Source: SIG714 sp964638675 (lineage in GTDB: Bacteria > Bacillota > Clostridia > Oscillospirales > CAG-272). From it: DNA of 64,000 bases. Below the pieces are notes generated by a model. That model searched no databases. It had not been told where the DNA came from and was given only the letters and a program-made list of their open reading frames with translations. The position numbers were made by a program, and so were the translations under genes. The number at the start of each line of letters is the position of its first letter. Positions within the stretch are counted from its first letter, which is position 1. Below, piece after piece: positions 1-7,436 of this stretch. The DNA is taken from the NCBI GenBank assembly GCA_964638675.1, contig CAZXAU010000001.1:124001-188000 (forward strand), in the 5' to 3' direction.

Positions 1-524
1 TTCGTAATCCCTGTCGTTTCATGAATTTCAAGTGCCCGCAGATTACGTTTGCGGTTATTGACATGGGAATTGGCGGCCGATTCCGGGTCGATCTTCAGGA
101 GCATTTCATATATTTCATCATCAGAATATTCCTGCATTGCTCTTCTGAACAGATCGTTTGATGGGGCCGATGAAAAGCTTGTCGGGTTTATAACGCTGTC
201 AAGATACAGTCCTGTTCCTCCGCATATGATAGGGAGCTTTCCACGGCATGAAATATTGCAGATCACATCTCTTGCCATTCCGACATAATCCGAGCATGAA
301 AATTCATCGCAGGGGTCGACAATATCCACCATATGGTATACATTGTTTTGCCTGTCGCTTTTTGTCGGTTTTGCTGTGCCGATGTCAAGTGTTTTGTATA
401 TCTGCATTGAATCGCATGAAATAATTTCACCGCCGAATCTCTGAGCAAGATGCTCCGCAAGTCTGCTTTTTCCAGATGCCGTCGGACCTGAAATTGCGAT
501 CAGCTTGATCTTGTTGCTGTTCAT
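1..524 (-). CDS. miaA: tRNA dimethylallyltransferase, N-terminal part (cut by window edge)
   Basis: The reading frame starts at the ATG read on the minus strand at 524-522 and runs off the window, so about 174 N-terminal residues are visible. Near the N terminus it has the P-loop GPTASGKS, followed by the family-typical stretches ISCDSMQIYK, DIGTAKPT and ICGGTGLY. These identify the enzyme that puts a dimethylallyl group on N6 of A37 in tRNAs reading U-starting codons. Its start lies 17 bases after the galE stop on the same strand, so the two are probably co-transcribed. The C-terminal half cannot be judged. Identification is from conserved motifs and is firm. Confidence 0.93.
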   Translation of the reverse strand, partial: MNSNKIKLIAISGPTASGKSRLAEHLAQRFGGEIISCDSMQIYKTLDIGTAKPTKSDRQNNVYHMVDIVDPCDEFSCSDYVGMARDVICNISCRGKLPIICGGTGLYLDSVINPTSFSSAPSNDLFRRAMQEYSDDEIYEMLLKIDPESAANSHVNNRKRNLRALEIHETTGIT

Positions 525-541
525 TACCTATAAGATAAGAC

Positions 542-1540
542 CTACAGATTGTTTTTTGAAAAATTCCATGCATCACGGCACATTGTGTCAAGGTCATACT
601 GTGCCTTCCATCCGAGCTCTTTCCATGCTTTTTCGGGCTGTGCATAGCATGTGGCAATATCACCCGGGCGACGTGGTGCAATCTTGTATTCGATCTTTTT
701 TCCGCTTGCCTTTTCATAGGCTTTCACGACGTCAAGAACCGAATATCCGATTCCGGTGCCGAGATTTACTGTTATAACACCTTTGTTCTTTCTCAGATAA
801 TCTATAGCCTTGACATGACCTATGGCAAGATCAACAACATGTATATAGTCACGTACTCCCGTTCCGTCATGCGTTTCGTAATCGTTTCCGAAAACATTGA
901 GGTAGGGGAGCTTTCCGACTGCGACCTTGCAGATATACGGAAGAAGATTGTTCGGTATGCCGTTAGGATCTTCTCCGATAAGTCCGCTTTCGTGTGCGCC
1001 AATCGGGTTGAAATAACGCAGAAGTGCTACAGACATTTCTTTGTCTGCCACGCAAAGATCGCGAAGAATCTGCTCCTGCATCACCTTTGTCCAGCCGTAT
1101 GGGTTTGTAGCCGATGTCTTCATATCTTCGTTATACGGTGCTGTATTGTCCTCGCCGTATACTGTAGCCGATGATGAGAAGACTATATTGTTGCATTTAT
1201 AGGATTTCATGACCTTGAGAAGGGTCAGCGTTCCCGAAATGTTGTTCGAGTAATACATGAGAGGTTCTCTGACAGATTCGCCTACAGCCTTGAGTCCTGC
1301 AAAATGAATTACGCTGTCGATCTCATTCTCAGTGAACACCTTTTCAAGAATCTTTTCATCGTTGATATCGCCTTCATAAAATATTATATCGACGTCAACT
1401 ATCTTTTTTATCTTATCAATAGCGTCCTTTTTTGAATTACACAGGTTATCAAGAATAACTATTTTATTTTCGCCGGCTTTCGCAAGCTCAATAACCGTGT
1501 GGGATCCTATATATCCGCATCCGCCTGTTACAAGTATCAT
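542..1540 (-). CDS. galE: UDP-glucose 4-epimerase
   Basis: This is a 332-residue short-chain dehydrogenase-type epimerase that interconverts UDP-glucose and UDP-galactose in the Leloir pathway and for surface polysaccharide synthesis. The N terminus carries the NAD-binding TGGCGYIG motif (residues 5-12). TVYG at 126-129 and the catalytic Tyr148-x3-Lys152 pair (NPYGWTK) follow, and the C-terminal PRRPGD segment is typical of GalE. Length is normal. An AAAGGAA ribosome site precedes the ATG at 1540. It is followed closely by miaA. The 177-base gap to rimI upstream may hold its own promoter, but I found no convincing -35/-10 pair there. Confidence 0.95.
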   Translation of the reverse strand: MILVTGGCGYIGSHTVIELAKAGENKIVILDNLCNSKKDAIDKIKKIVDVDIIFYEGDINDEKILEKVFTENEIDSVIHFAGLKAVGESVREPLMYYSNNISGTLTLLKVMKSYKCNNIVFSSSATVYGEDNTAPYNEDMKTSATNPYGWTKVMQEQILRDLCVADKEMSVALLRYFNPIGAHESGLIGEDPNGIPNNLLPYICKVAVGKLPYLNVFGNDYETHDGTGVRDYIHVVDLAIGHVKAIDYLRKNKGVITVNLGTGIGYSVLDVVKAYEKASGKKIEYKIAPRRPGDIATCYAQPEKAWKELGWKAQYDLDTMCRDAWNFSKNNL

Positions 1541-1717
1541 TTTTTGAAGATTCCTTTCATATTGTGTATTGTCGTGTATAGTTGTTTATGGTTGGTTTGT
1601 TAAGTGCTTTGAAATATTCTCTTCATAAGGACTTTTTCCTGAAAGATTTTATCAAATAAAAATGCTGTGGGTATTGCAGATCTCTGAAGCAGTCTGACGG
1701 CTGACGGAATATTCCGG

Positions 1718-2170
1718 TTATTCTTTCATGTCCTTACGCATCAGAATTGCATTTTCTGTAGGGCTTTTATAATAATTTTTGCGGAATCCGGCCTTTCTAA
1801 AGCCTGAGGAGAGATACAAATTGATTGCCGGTATATTTGATTCACGCACTTCGAGAAAAATATGCTCTGCATTTTTTTCTTCAAGATATGAAATGCACTC
1901 CGAAAGAAGCGATCGGGCAATACCTGTACGTCTGAACTGAGGCAGACATGCAATCCTGAGAAGCTCTGCTTCGTCAAGCACATTTGAAATTACCGAATAG
2001 CCGACGATCTTTCCATCAATTTCCGCAACAAAGGCTGTCAGGCCGTCGTATGCGAATATCGCATCCAGCGATTTTTTACTCCATGGCAAAGTGAATGATC
2101 GTTTTTCAATTTCCTCTGTATCGACGGTATCGTCCGGTGTCATATGACGCAGTGTGATTTGCGGATTCAT
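1718..2170 (-). CDS. rimI: ribosomal-protein-alanine N-acetyltransferase (RimI-like GNAT)
   Basis: This GNAT-fold acetyltransferase is about 150 residues long. It has the RimI hallmarks: an N-terminal EEIEKRSFTLPWS segment, the acetyl-CoA loop QFRRTGIARSLL, and the C-terminal LEVRESNIPAINLY followed by GF.KAGFRKNYY. RimI acetylates the N terminus of ribosomal protein S18 or acts more broadly on N termini; the exact substrate is inferred from the family. The open frame extends upstream to 2293 but would overlap the deaminase by over 100 bases. I chose the ATG at 2170, 10 bases after the upstream stop, because it gives normal family length. It lacks a clear ribosome site, so translational coupling is likely. 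An ATG at 2212 is the alternative. Confidence 0.85.
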   Translation of the reverse strand: MNPQITLRHMTPDDTVDTEEIEKRSFTLPWSKKSLDAIFAYDGLTAFVAEIDGKIVGYSVISNVLDEAELLRIACLPQFRRTGIARSLLSECISYLEEKNAEHIFLEVRESNIPAINLYLSSGFRKAGFRKNYYKSPTENAILMRKDMKE

Positions 2171-2180
2171 ATATCGATCA

Positions 2181-2669
2181 TCAATACCCGAAAACACCGG
2201 TAAGACTGTCATCGTTGTCGATCCAATCCTGAACCTTGTATTCGGAATAATTCTCTTTGTCGTCACGCACAATGACCTTGCTGATTCCTGCATTTATAAT
2301 AAGACGTTTGCACATTGCACACGATGAAGTATGACCGAGAACCTCGCCGCTATCGGGAGAAACGCAAGCCATATACAGTACGGCATCCTTTGTTTCCTCA
2401 CGTGACGCTGATATTATCGCATTAGCTTCGGCATGAACCGAACGGCAGAGCTCATATCTTTCGCCTCTCGGAATTCCGAGCTTTTCCCTCTGACACATTC
2501 CGATATCCGAGCAGTTTTTTCTCCCTCTCGGTGCACCGTTGTAGCCTGTTGAAACGATTGAATCGTTGTTTACGATTATTGCGCCGAAGCAACGACGTAT
2601 ACAGGTGCTCCTTTTAGCAACTGTCTGTGCTATATCAAGATAATAGTTTATTTTACTTACTCTTGCCAT
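2181..2669 (-). CDS. dCMP deaminase / ComE operon protein 2-like zinc deaminase
   Basis: This is a zinc-dependent cytidine/deoxycytidylate deaminase-fold protein of about 162 residues. The catalytic zinc motif is seen as HAEANAI and, further on, SSCAMCKRLIINAGI (PCxxC-type cysteines). Internal GYNGAPRG matches the dCMP deaminase/ComEB family, which makes dUMP from dCMP for thymidylate synthesis. The frame opens at 2690, but a strong AAGGAAGGT site sits just upstream of the ATG at 2669, which I take as the start. It is the first gene of a minus-strand pair with rimI, under the promoter at 2733-2705. The activity call is by family. A late-competence role is possible but not shown. Confidence 0.88.
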   Translation of the reverse strand: MARVSKINYYLDIAQTVAKRSTCIRRCFGAIIVNNDSIVSTGYNGAPRGRKNCSDIGMCQREKLGIPRGERYELCRSVHAEANAIISASREETKDAVLYMACVSPDSGEVLGHTSSCAMCKRLIINAGISKVIVRDDKENYSEYKVQDWIDNDDSLTGVFGY

Positions 2670-2704
2670 TTCTACCTTCCTTACAGACAATTATTCACTG
2701 ATAC

Positions 2705-2733
2705 ATTATACATTAATTTTATTACAAAATCAA
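2705..2733 (-). promoter_or_regulatory. sigma-A promoter for the deaminase-rimI pair
   Basis: Read on the minus strand, TTGATT (2733-2728) and TATAAT (2710-2705) are separated by 17 bases, about 35 bases upstream of the deaminase start. Confidence 0.7.
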
Positions 2734-2901
2734 TAGTATATAAATATTTTTTTATCTTTTTTTGCTTTGCCCGGATCATTTTTTTTACCGATTTACACGT
2801 ATGGACATCTATGAAGTGTAAGATAGAAAAAGGCTGTAATGATTCGTGTATATTCCGGAGTTTGCCTGAAACCGAACACCGATATAAGCGTGGGGGATAT
2901 T

Positions 2902-3093
2902 ATGAGAGATTATGAGATTAAAAAAAAGAAAAAATTGATTTGCTGTTATCGCAGGGCAATGATGCTGCTCGGCGTTATAACGGCAATTTTTGTATTGCTG
3001 TACTTTGCCCGTGAATTGTTTGCAGACGGATTTGAAGAATTGATTGAAAAAATCTTAACGTTACCTGCTGTTTTTTGTTTCACATCTCCCTAA
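2902..3093 (+). CDS. small single-span membrane protein, unknown function
   Basis: I do not recognise this protein. The frame opens at 2839, but a GGGGG ribosome site at 2892-2896 points to the ATG at 2902, giving 63 residues. It has a lysine-rich N terminus, one hydrophobic segment (about residues 20-37, MMLLGVITAIFVLLYF) and an acidic tail. It sits alone between a divergent deaminase gene and the trx promoter. Coding status rests only on the ribosome site and the membrane segment. Confidence 0.4.
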   Translation: MRDYEIKKKKKLICCYRRAMMLLGVITAIFVLLYFARELFADGFEELIEKILTLPAVFCFTSP

Positions 3094-3127
3094 CATTGCA
3101 AAATATAGAACCTTTTTTGATTAATTC

Positions 3128-3156
3128 TTGACAATTGGGAAAAAATATATTATAAT
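3128..3156 (+). promoter_or_regulatory. strong promoter for the thioredoxin-FTR pair
   Basis: TTGACA (3128-3133) and TATAAT (3151-3156) are both perfect and 17 bases apart. The leader that follows contains a 7-bp inverted repeat, GCAGATC at 3195-3201 with GATCTGC at 3209-3215, before the ribosome site. Confidence 0.85.
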
Positions 3157-3245
3157 ATATGTGATTGAGGCTGTGCGTGCTTCATCCGTTATAAGCAGAT
3201 CTTTATCTGATCTGCATTTCACTGAATTTTTTGGGGGTTATTATT

Positions 3246-3557
3246 ATGGCAGTTACCGAGCTTACAGGTGAAAGCTTTTTCGATAAGATCAATTCATCAG
3301 AAAAATGTTTGGTTGATTTCTATGCACAGTGGTGCGTACCTTGCAAGATGCTTTCTGCGGTTATTGACGAGTTGTCCGAAGAAATTGACGGGGTTGATTT
3401 TTTTAAGCTTGATGTTGATGAATGTCCGTCGATCGCTGAAAAATACGGGATCGACAGAATACCGTATGTTGCTGTAATGAAAAATGGAGTGATCGTCAGC
3501 AGTCATGTGGGACATACAACGAAAACAGAACTGTCAGAACTGATCGGGCGGTCATAA
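3246..3557 (+). CDS. thioredoxin-fold protein with CVPC active site
   Basis: This is a 103-residue classical thioredoxin-size protein. The redox motif is WCVPC (Cys30, Cys33) in DFYAQWCVPCK, and the cis-proline loop is seen as RIPYVAV. A valine replaces the usual glycine of CGPC, which in this family tends to shift redox potential and partner choice. The start at 3246 is set by GGGGG at 3233-3237; an in-frame TTG at 3231 is unlikely. It is followed 18 bases later by a small FTR-like iron-sulfur protein behind the same promoter. The two probably form one thiol-reducing unit fed by ferredoxin. Electron donor and targets are inference. Confidence 0.9.
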   Translation: MAVTELTGESFFDKINSSEKCLVDFYAQWCVPCKMLSAVIDELSEEIDGVDFFKLDVDECPSIAEKYGIDRIPYVAVMKNGVIVSSHVGHTTKTELSELIGRS

Positions 3558-3575
3558 TCGGGAGAGCGTCATGTA

Positions 3576-3773
3576 ATGAAGATCACATTCAACAAAGACG
3601 AAAATGTTGTAAAGGCTCTTCGGGAGGTACTCAGGAAAAAGGAGGGATACTGTCCCTGCCGTTTGCAGAGAATTCCCGAAAACATCTGCATGTGCGAAGA
3701 ATTCCGCAATCAGATAGCAGACCCCGAATTTGAGGGTTACTGCCATTGCAAATTATATTACAAGGAAAAGTGA
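3576..3773 (+). CDS. small ferredoxin-thioredoxin reductase catalytic-domain-like protein
   Basis: This 65-residue protein has three Cys-x-Cys pairs: CPC (26-28), CMC (38-40) and CHC (56-58), in the contexts GYCPCR, CMCEEFR and GYCHCKLYY. The order CPC...C-x-C...CHC is that of the catalytic beta subunit of ferredoxin-thioredoxin reductase, which holds a [4Fe-4S] cluster next to a redox disulfide. The spacings are shorter than in the plant/cyanobacterial enzyme and the protein is about half its length, as in the minimal versions of anaerobic bacteria. Immediate linkage to thioredoxin supports reduction of that protein. No variable (alpha) subunit gene is nearby. Confidence 0.8.
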   Translation: MKITFNKDENVVKALREVLRKKEGYCPCRLQRIPENICMCEEFRNQIADPEFEGYCHCKLYYKEK

Positions 3774-3969
3774 AAGCAGAAAGTAAATCTGTAATAAGCA
3801 AATAAGCAGATTTGAATAAACAATAGGATCCGGGGGCGTCCTGTTCTGCCCTCCGTATGAAGTATTTTGAGAGTTTCGGGGAATTTCTGAGAAATATTAA
3901 AAATAACATGATGATATTTCCCGGAACTCTGTTTATAAAATTCCCGGTCACATAAAAGGAGATTCAATT

Positions 3970-6900
3970 ATGGAATTGAAAAATGTTGCACGTTTTAAAG
4001 GGGTACTTGCCCCCGGAGCGAACGCACTCGCCATAACCGATGGCATTAAATCGGCAGGGGCACATTGGGACGGTGGAGAAGCACCTACCGCAGCACTTAT
4101 CGATCTCGGCGGATATTATGACATATCTTCACTCAGACTTATTACATACTACGGTGACGGGAGGTACTATCATTACGAGATCTACTCGTCTGCCGACGGA
4201 GTTGAATATACGAAGATTGCAGAAAAGAAAGACGATGAGGCTGCAAGCTCTGATGGGATCCTGCATGTTTTCCCGACCTTGTGCGGCAGATACATAAAAA
4301 TAAATATGCTGTACAACTCGGCAAATCCGTCCTGCCATATTGCGGAGTGTGAGGTTTTCGGAGTCGAGAACAACACATATGTACCGCCAAAGAGCGAAGT
4401 TACCGCTGACGGGCAGAATATAGCATTGCATAAGCCCTGTCGCACGAATTCAAATCAGTCATTTGCTTTTCTGTGCACCGATGGCAGCAACAATGTTGCA
4501 TGGGCGGGTGAGGATTACCCGAGATACTGTGACGTGGATCTTCTCGAGAATTATGATATCACATCTGTCAGCGTATGCACACCGAGTGAATATAATTTCG
4601 GATATGCAATATATACATCTCTTGACGGTGTAAAGTATGATTTTGCGGCTAAAGGATTTACCGAAAATGATTCCGAAAAGCTTGTAAGTTTTGATAAACC
4701 AATTGAAGGAAGAATAATCCGAGTTGTCATAAACTATTCATCGGCAGGTCCGGGCGGTGCTCCGATGATATCGCAGATAAAGGCGACGGGTGAAAAATCG
4801 GGAAGCAAGGTCATTCCGACAAGAAAGATCTTAGAGCTTGAGAGCTATGAGCAGTGGCTGAAAAAGACCGCCGGAGTCGATATATCAAAGCTTCCGAAAA
4901 AAGACGGAAGATACGATATAAAGCAGACCTACAGCGCCAATGATACTATAAATGCACTTGAGGGACTTGTGAGCAGAATGCTCGGAGCGAAGTATGTTTC
5001 AAAATTTGCATTCATTGTTGACCGAAATTCGAGTGAACAGTATTCTGAGATCTACACAGAAGACGGTAAGACGGTGATTAAAGGTGACTGCGGTGTTTCG
5101 ATTGCCGCAGGACTCAATCACTATCTGAAATATTTCTGCAATGTATGCATAACTCAGCAGACAAAGCAGGTGAAAATGCCGAGATGCATGCCTAAGGTGA
5201 AGGAAAAGGTCAGAATTTCTTCTCCATATGAAGTGAGATATGCATACAACTACTGTACGCTTTCATACACAATGCCATTCTACGGATACGAGGACTGGCA
5301 GAGAGAGCTTGATTTCCTTTTCCTTTCCGGTGTTAATCTTGTACTTGACCTCACTGCAACCGAGGCACTCTGGGTGCATTATCTGCAAAAACTCGGGTAC
5401 ACAGTCGATGAGGCTAAGGATTATGTCTGCGGATATTGCTATAAGGCATGGTGGCTTATGGGCAACCTTGAGGGGACAGGCGGAAGTGTCAGTGACTCAT
5501 GGGTAGTTGATACCCTCAATATGGCGAGGGTAAATCAGAGATATATGACGGTCATGGGTGCAATGCCTGCATTGCAGACATTTGTCGGTGCAATGCCGTC
5601 TACATTCGGAAGAATAGCAAAGCCCCACCTTCTCGAAAGAGGATTTTCGGATGTTGCCGAATACATGGCGCCCCAGGGCTCATGGGCAGGCGGATTCACA
5701 CGCCCGAATGTACTGAAAACATCTTATGACGGATATTCCTATCTTGCAAAGGAATTTTATGCGAGCCAGGATTTCATATACGGACAGAATTCCGATTACT
5801 ACTGCGGAGATGTATGTCACGAGGGAGGGATAGTTCCTGCCGACCTTTCAAAGCCTCAGATGGCAAGAAAGATACTCGATGAGCTGATGGTAAGCAATAA
5901 AGACGGACGTTGGATCCTCCAGGCTTGGTGGGATAACCCGATGAAGGAAACGCTTGACGGATTCGGTGAATACAGAGCGACCAATATCATCATTCTTGAC
6001 CTTGCGGCACTTGCAAAGCCCCGTTGGAACAATGAAGTTACATGGGGAGGCAAGGAATTCGGAGGATGCGGTTGGATATTCTGCAATCTCGACAACTACG
6101 GCGGAAGAACCGGAATCCACGGCAAGCTCGATGAGATGTCAAGGCTTATTGCCGATGCAAACGACAATTCGACTCTTATGAAGGGTATAGGCATTACCCC
6201 CGAGGGAACAAATGCCAACCCTGCAATGTTCGATCTGCTCTGGGAAATGGGCTGGAAGAGCGAGAGGGTCGATATAGATAAGTGGATCGAAAGCTATGCT
6301 CTTCGCAGATACGGCGTAAAGAGCGAGAATGCTGTCAAGGCATGGAAGATCTTTGAAAAAACAATATACGGCAAGGAGTCGTATGACGGAACGACAAAGA
6401 ATAATGTTATAAACGAAAATGCATCGCTCAGCCACGGTTACTGCACGGGACCGTATTTCAAGATTCCTTATTCCCGTTCGGAATTTGAAAAGGGTGTGTC
6501 CTGCCTTATGGATATGCTGAATGAAGACAAATCAATTCTCTCCAATGAATGCTATGTCTATGATGCAGTTGATTTCATGCGTCAGTTGCTCACAAATGCA
6601 TCGGATGATATTTTTGAAACGCTCAAGAGTGCAAGAGAGCAAAGGGATACCGAGGGCTTTGTTAAAGCGAAAGAGCTTTTCCTTCGTGCAATGTATATAG
6701 TAAATGAGCTTGCACAGTATAACAGCGATGAGACAATGGGCAAGTGGATCGGCAGAGCCATTGATTTTACAAAAGATGAAAGAAACGGCGAATATGACGA
6801 TTACACGATCGATACCATGAAGATCAATGCAAAGGCACTTGTAACCACATGGGCATCGTCACCTATTACAAACTATGCGAACCGTCAGTTTGAAGGACTT

Positions 6901-7215
6901 ATGACCGATTATTTCATAGTAATGTGGGAAAAGCTTCTCAACAAGGTTGAGAAAGAGCTCATCGAAGGCAGTGAGCCGAGTGAGAGTCTGTCAAGAAAAG
7001 AATGCTTCGATATCGGCTGGAAAATGGTTATATCGGACAGAGAATATTCGAGAAAGCTCGGCGTTCCCGAAGGCAATGAAGAATTTCGCGGTCTGGCCGC
7101 TATCTGGCAGGAGATCAAGGAGAAATTTGTCAGCAAGGAGCAGATCGACACTGCCAAGGGAGCTGATGAAACATATGAATCCGAAGCCCTCAAGGCACAG
7201 AGCAAGCAGGATTGA
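3970..7215 (+). CDS. alpha-N-acetylglucosaminidase (GH89) with two discoidin-type domains
   Basis: This is a 1081-residue protein. Two F5/8 type C (discoidin) carbohydrate-binding domains occupy roughly residues 10-135 and 145-270. They are followed by the NAGLU N-terminal, TIM-barrel and helical C-terminal domains. NAGLU signatures include GYEDWQRELDFLFLSGVNL, QAWWDNP, a GWIFCNLDNYGGR loop and GITPEGTN. By comparison with human NAGLU and the Clostridium perfringens enzyme, Glu618 (CHEGG) and Glu745 (PEG) are the likely acid and nucleophile. The activity removes terminal alpha-GlcNAc, for example from gastric-type mucin. An AAAGGAG site fixes the start. There is no visible signal peptide, which is odd for such a binding-module enzyme. 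It is transcribed alone. Confidence 0.93.
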   Translation: MELKNVARFKGVLAPGANALAITDGIKSAGAHWDGGEAPTAALIDLGGYYDISSLRLITYYGDGRYYHYEIYSSADGVEYTKIAEKKDDEAASSDGILHVFPTLCGRYIKINMLYNSANPSCHIAECEVFGVENNTYVPPKSEVTADGQNIALHKPCRTNSNQSFAFLCTDGSNNVAWAGEDYPRYCDVDLLENYDITSVSVCTPSEYNFGYAIYTSLDGVKYDFAAKGFTENDSEKLVSFDKPIEGRIIRVVINYSSAGPGGAPMISQIKATGEKSGSKVIPTRKILELESYEQWLKKTAGVDISKLPKKDGRYDIKQTYSANDTINALEGLVSRMLGAKYVSKFAFIVDRNSSEQYSEIYTEDGKTVIKGDCGVSIAAGLNHYLKYFCNVCITQQTKQVKMPRCMPKVKEKVRISSPYEVRYAYNYCTLSYTMPFYGYEDWQRELDFLFLSGVNLVLDLTATEALWVHYLQKLGYTVDEAKDYVCGYCYKAWWLMGNLEGTGGSVSDSWVVDTLNMARVNQRYMTVMGAMPALQTFVGAMPSTFGRIAKPHLLERGFSDVAEYMAPQGSWAGGFTRPNVLKTSYDGYSYLAKEFYASQDFIYGQNSDYYCGDVCHEGGIVPADLSKPQMARKILDELMVSNKDGRWILQAWWDNPMKETLDGFGEYRATNIIILDLAALAKPRWNNEVTWGGKEFGGCGWIFCNLDNYGGRTGIHGKLDEMSRLIADANDNSTLMKGIGITPEGTNANPAMFDLLWEMGWKSERVDIDKWIESYALRRYGVKSENAVKAWKIFEKTIYGKESYDGTTKNNVINENASLSHGYCTGPYFKIPYSRSEFEKGVSCLMDMLNEDKSILSNECYVYDAVDFMRQLLTNASDDIFETLKSAREQRDTEGFVKAKELFLRAMYIVNELAQYNSDETMGKWIGRAIDFTKDERNGEYDDYTIDTMKINAKALVTTWASSPITNYANRQFEGLMTDYFIVMWEKLLNKVEKELIEGSEPSESLSRKECFDIGWKMVISDREYSRKLGVPEGNEEFRGLAAIWQEIKEKFVSKEQIDTAKGADETYESEALKAQSKQD

Positions 7216-7262
7216 ACAGAAATTATCTGTAATGAATTGAATCCTGTTTAAATGAATAGAAG

Positions 7263-7304
7263 ATCGGCAGTTTGTTGCGAAATTGTAACATTTCTGCCGA
7301 TTTT
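7263..7304 (+). terminator. stem-loop terminator after the GH89 gene
   Basis: ATCGGCAG (7263-7270) pairs with CTGCCGAT (7294-7301). Within the loop, GTTGC/GTAAC can extend the stem. A short T-run follows. Confidence 0.5.
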
Positions 7305-7346
7305 GTCTATATACAACTGTTTTCAGAATTATACAGCAATATACTG

Positions 7347-7375
7347 TTGACAAGTTGCATAAAAAATGTTATTAT
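7347..7375 (+). promoter_or_regulatory. promoter for the CotH lipoprotein gene
   Basis: TTGACA (7347-7352) and TATTAT (7370-7375) are 17 bases apart, with a TG extension at 7367-7368. The ATG of the lipoprotein lies about 60 bases downstream. Confidence 0.7.
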
Positions 7376-7436
7376 AAGCACGGGCGATGCGTTTGCCTTT
7401 AAATTTCAAAATGAAAATCGAAAGGTTTTTTTGGTT

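Noticed and set aside
505..777. Plus-strand frame across the miaA/galE junction
   Set aside because: Antisense to two well-supported genes, without ribosome site or recognisable domain.
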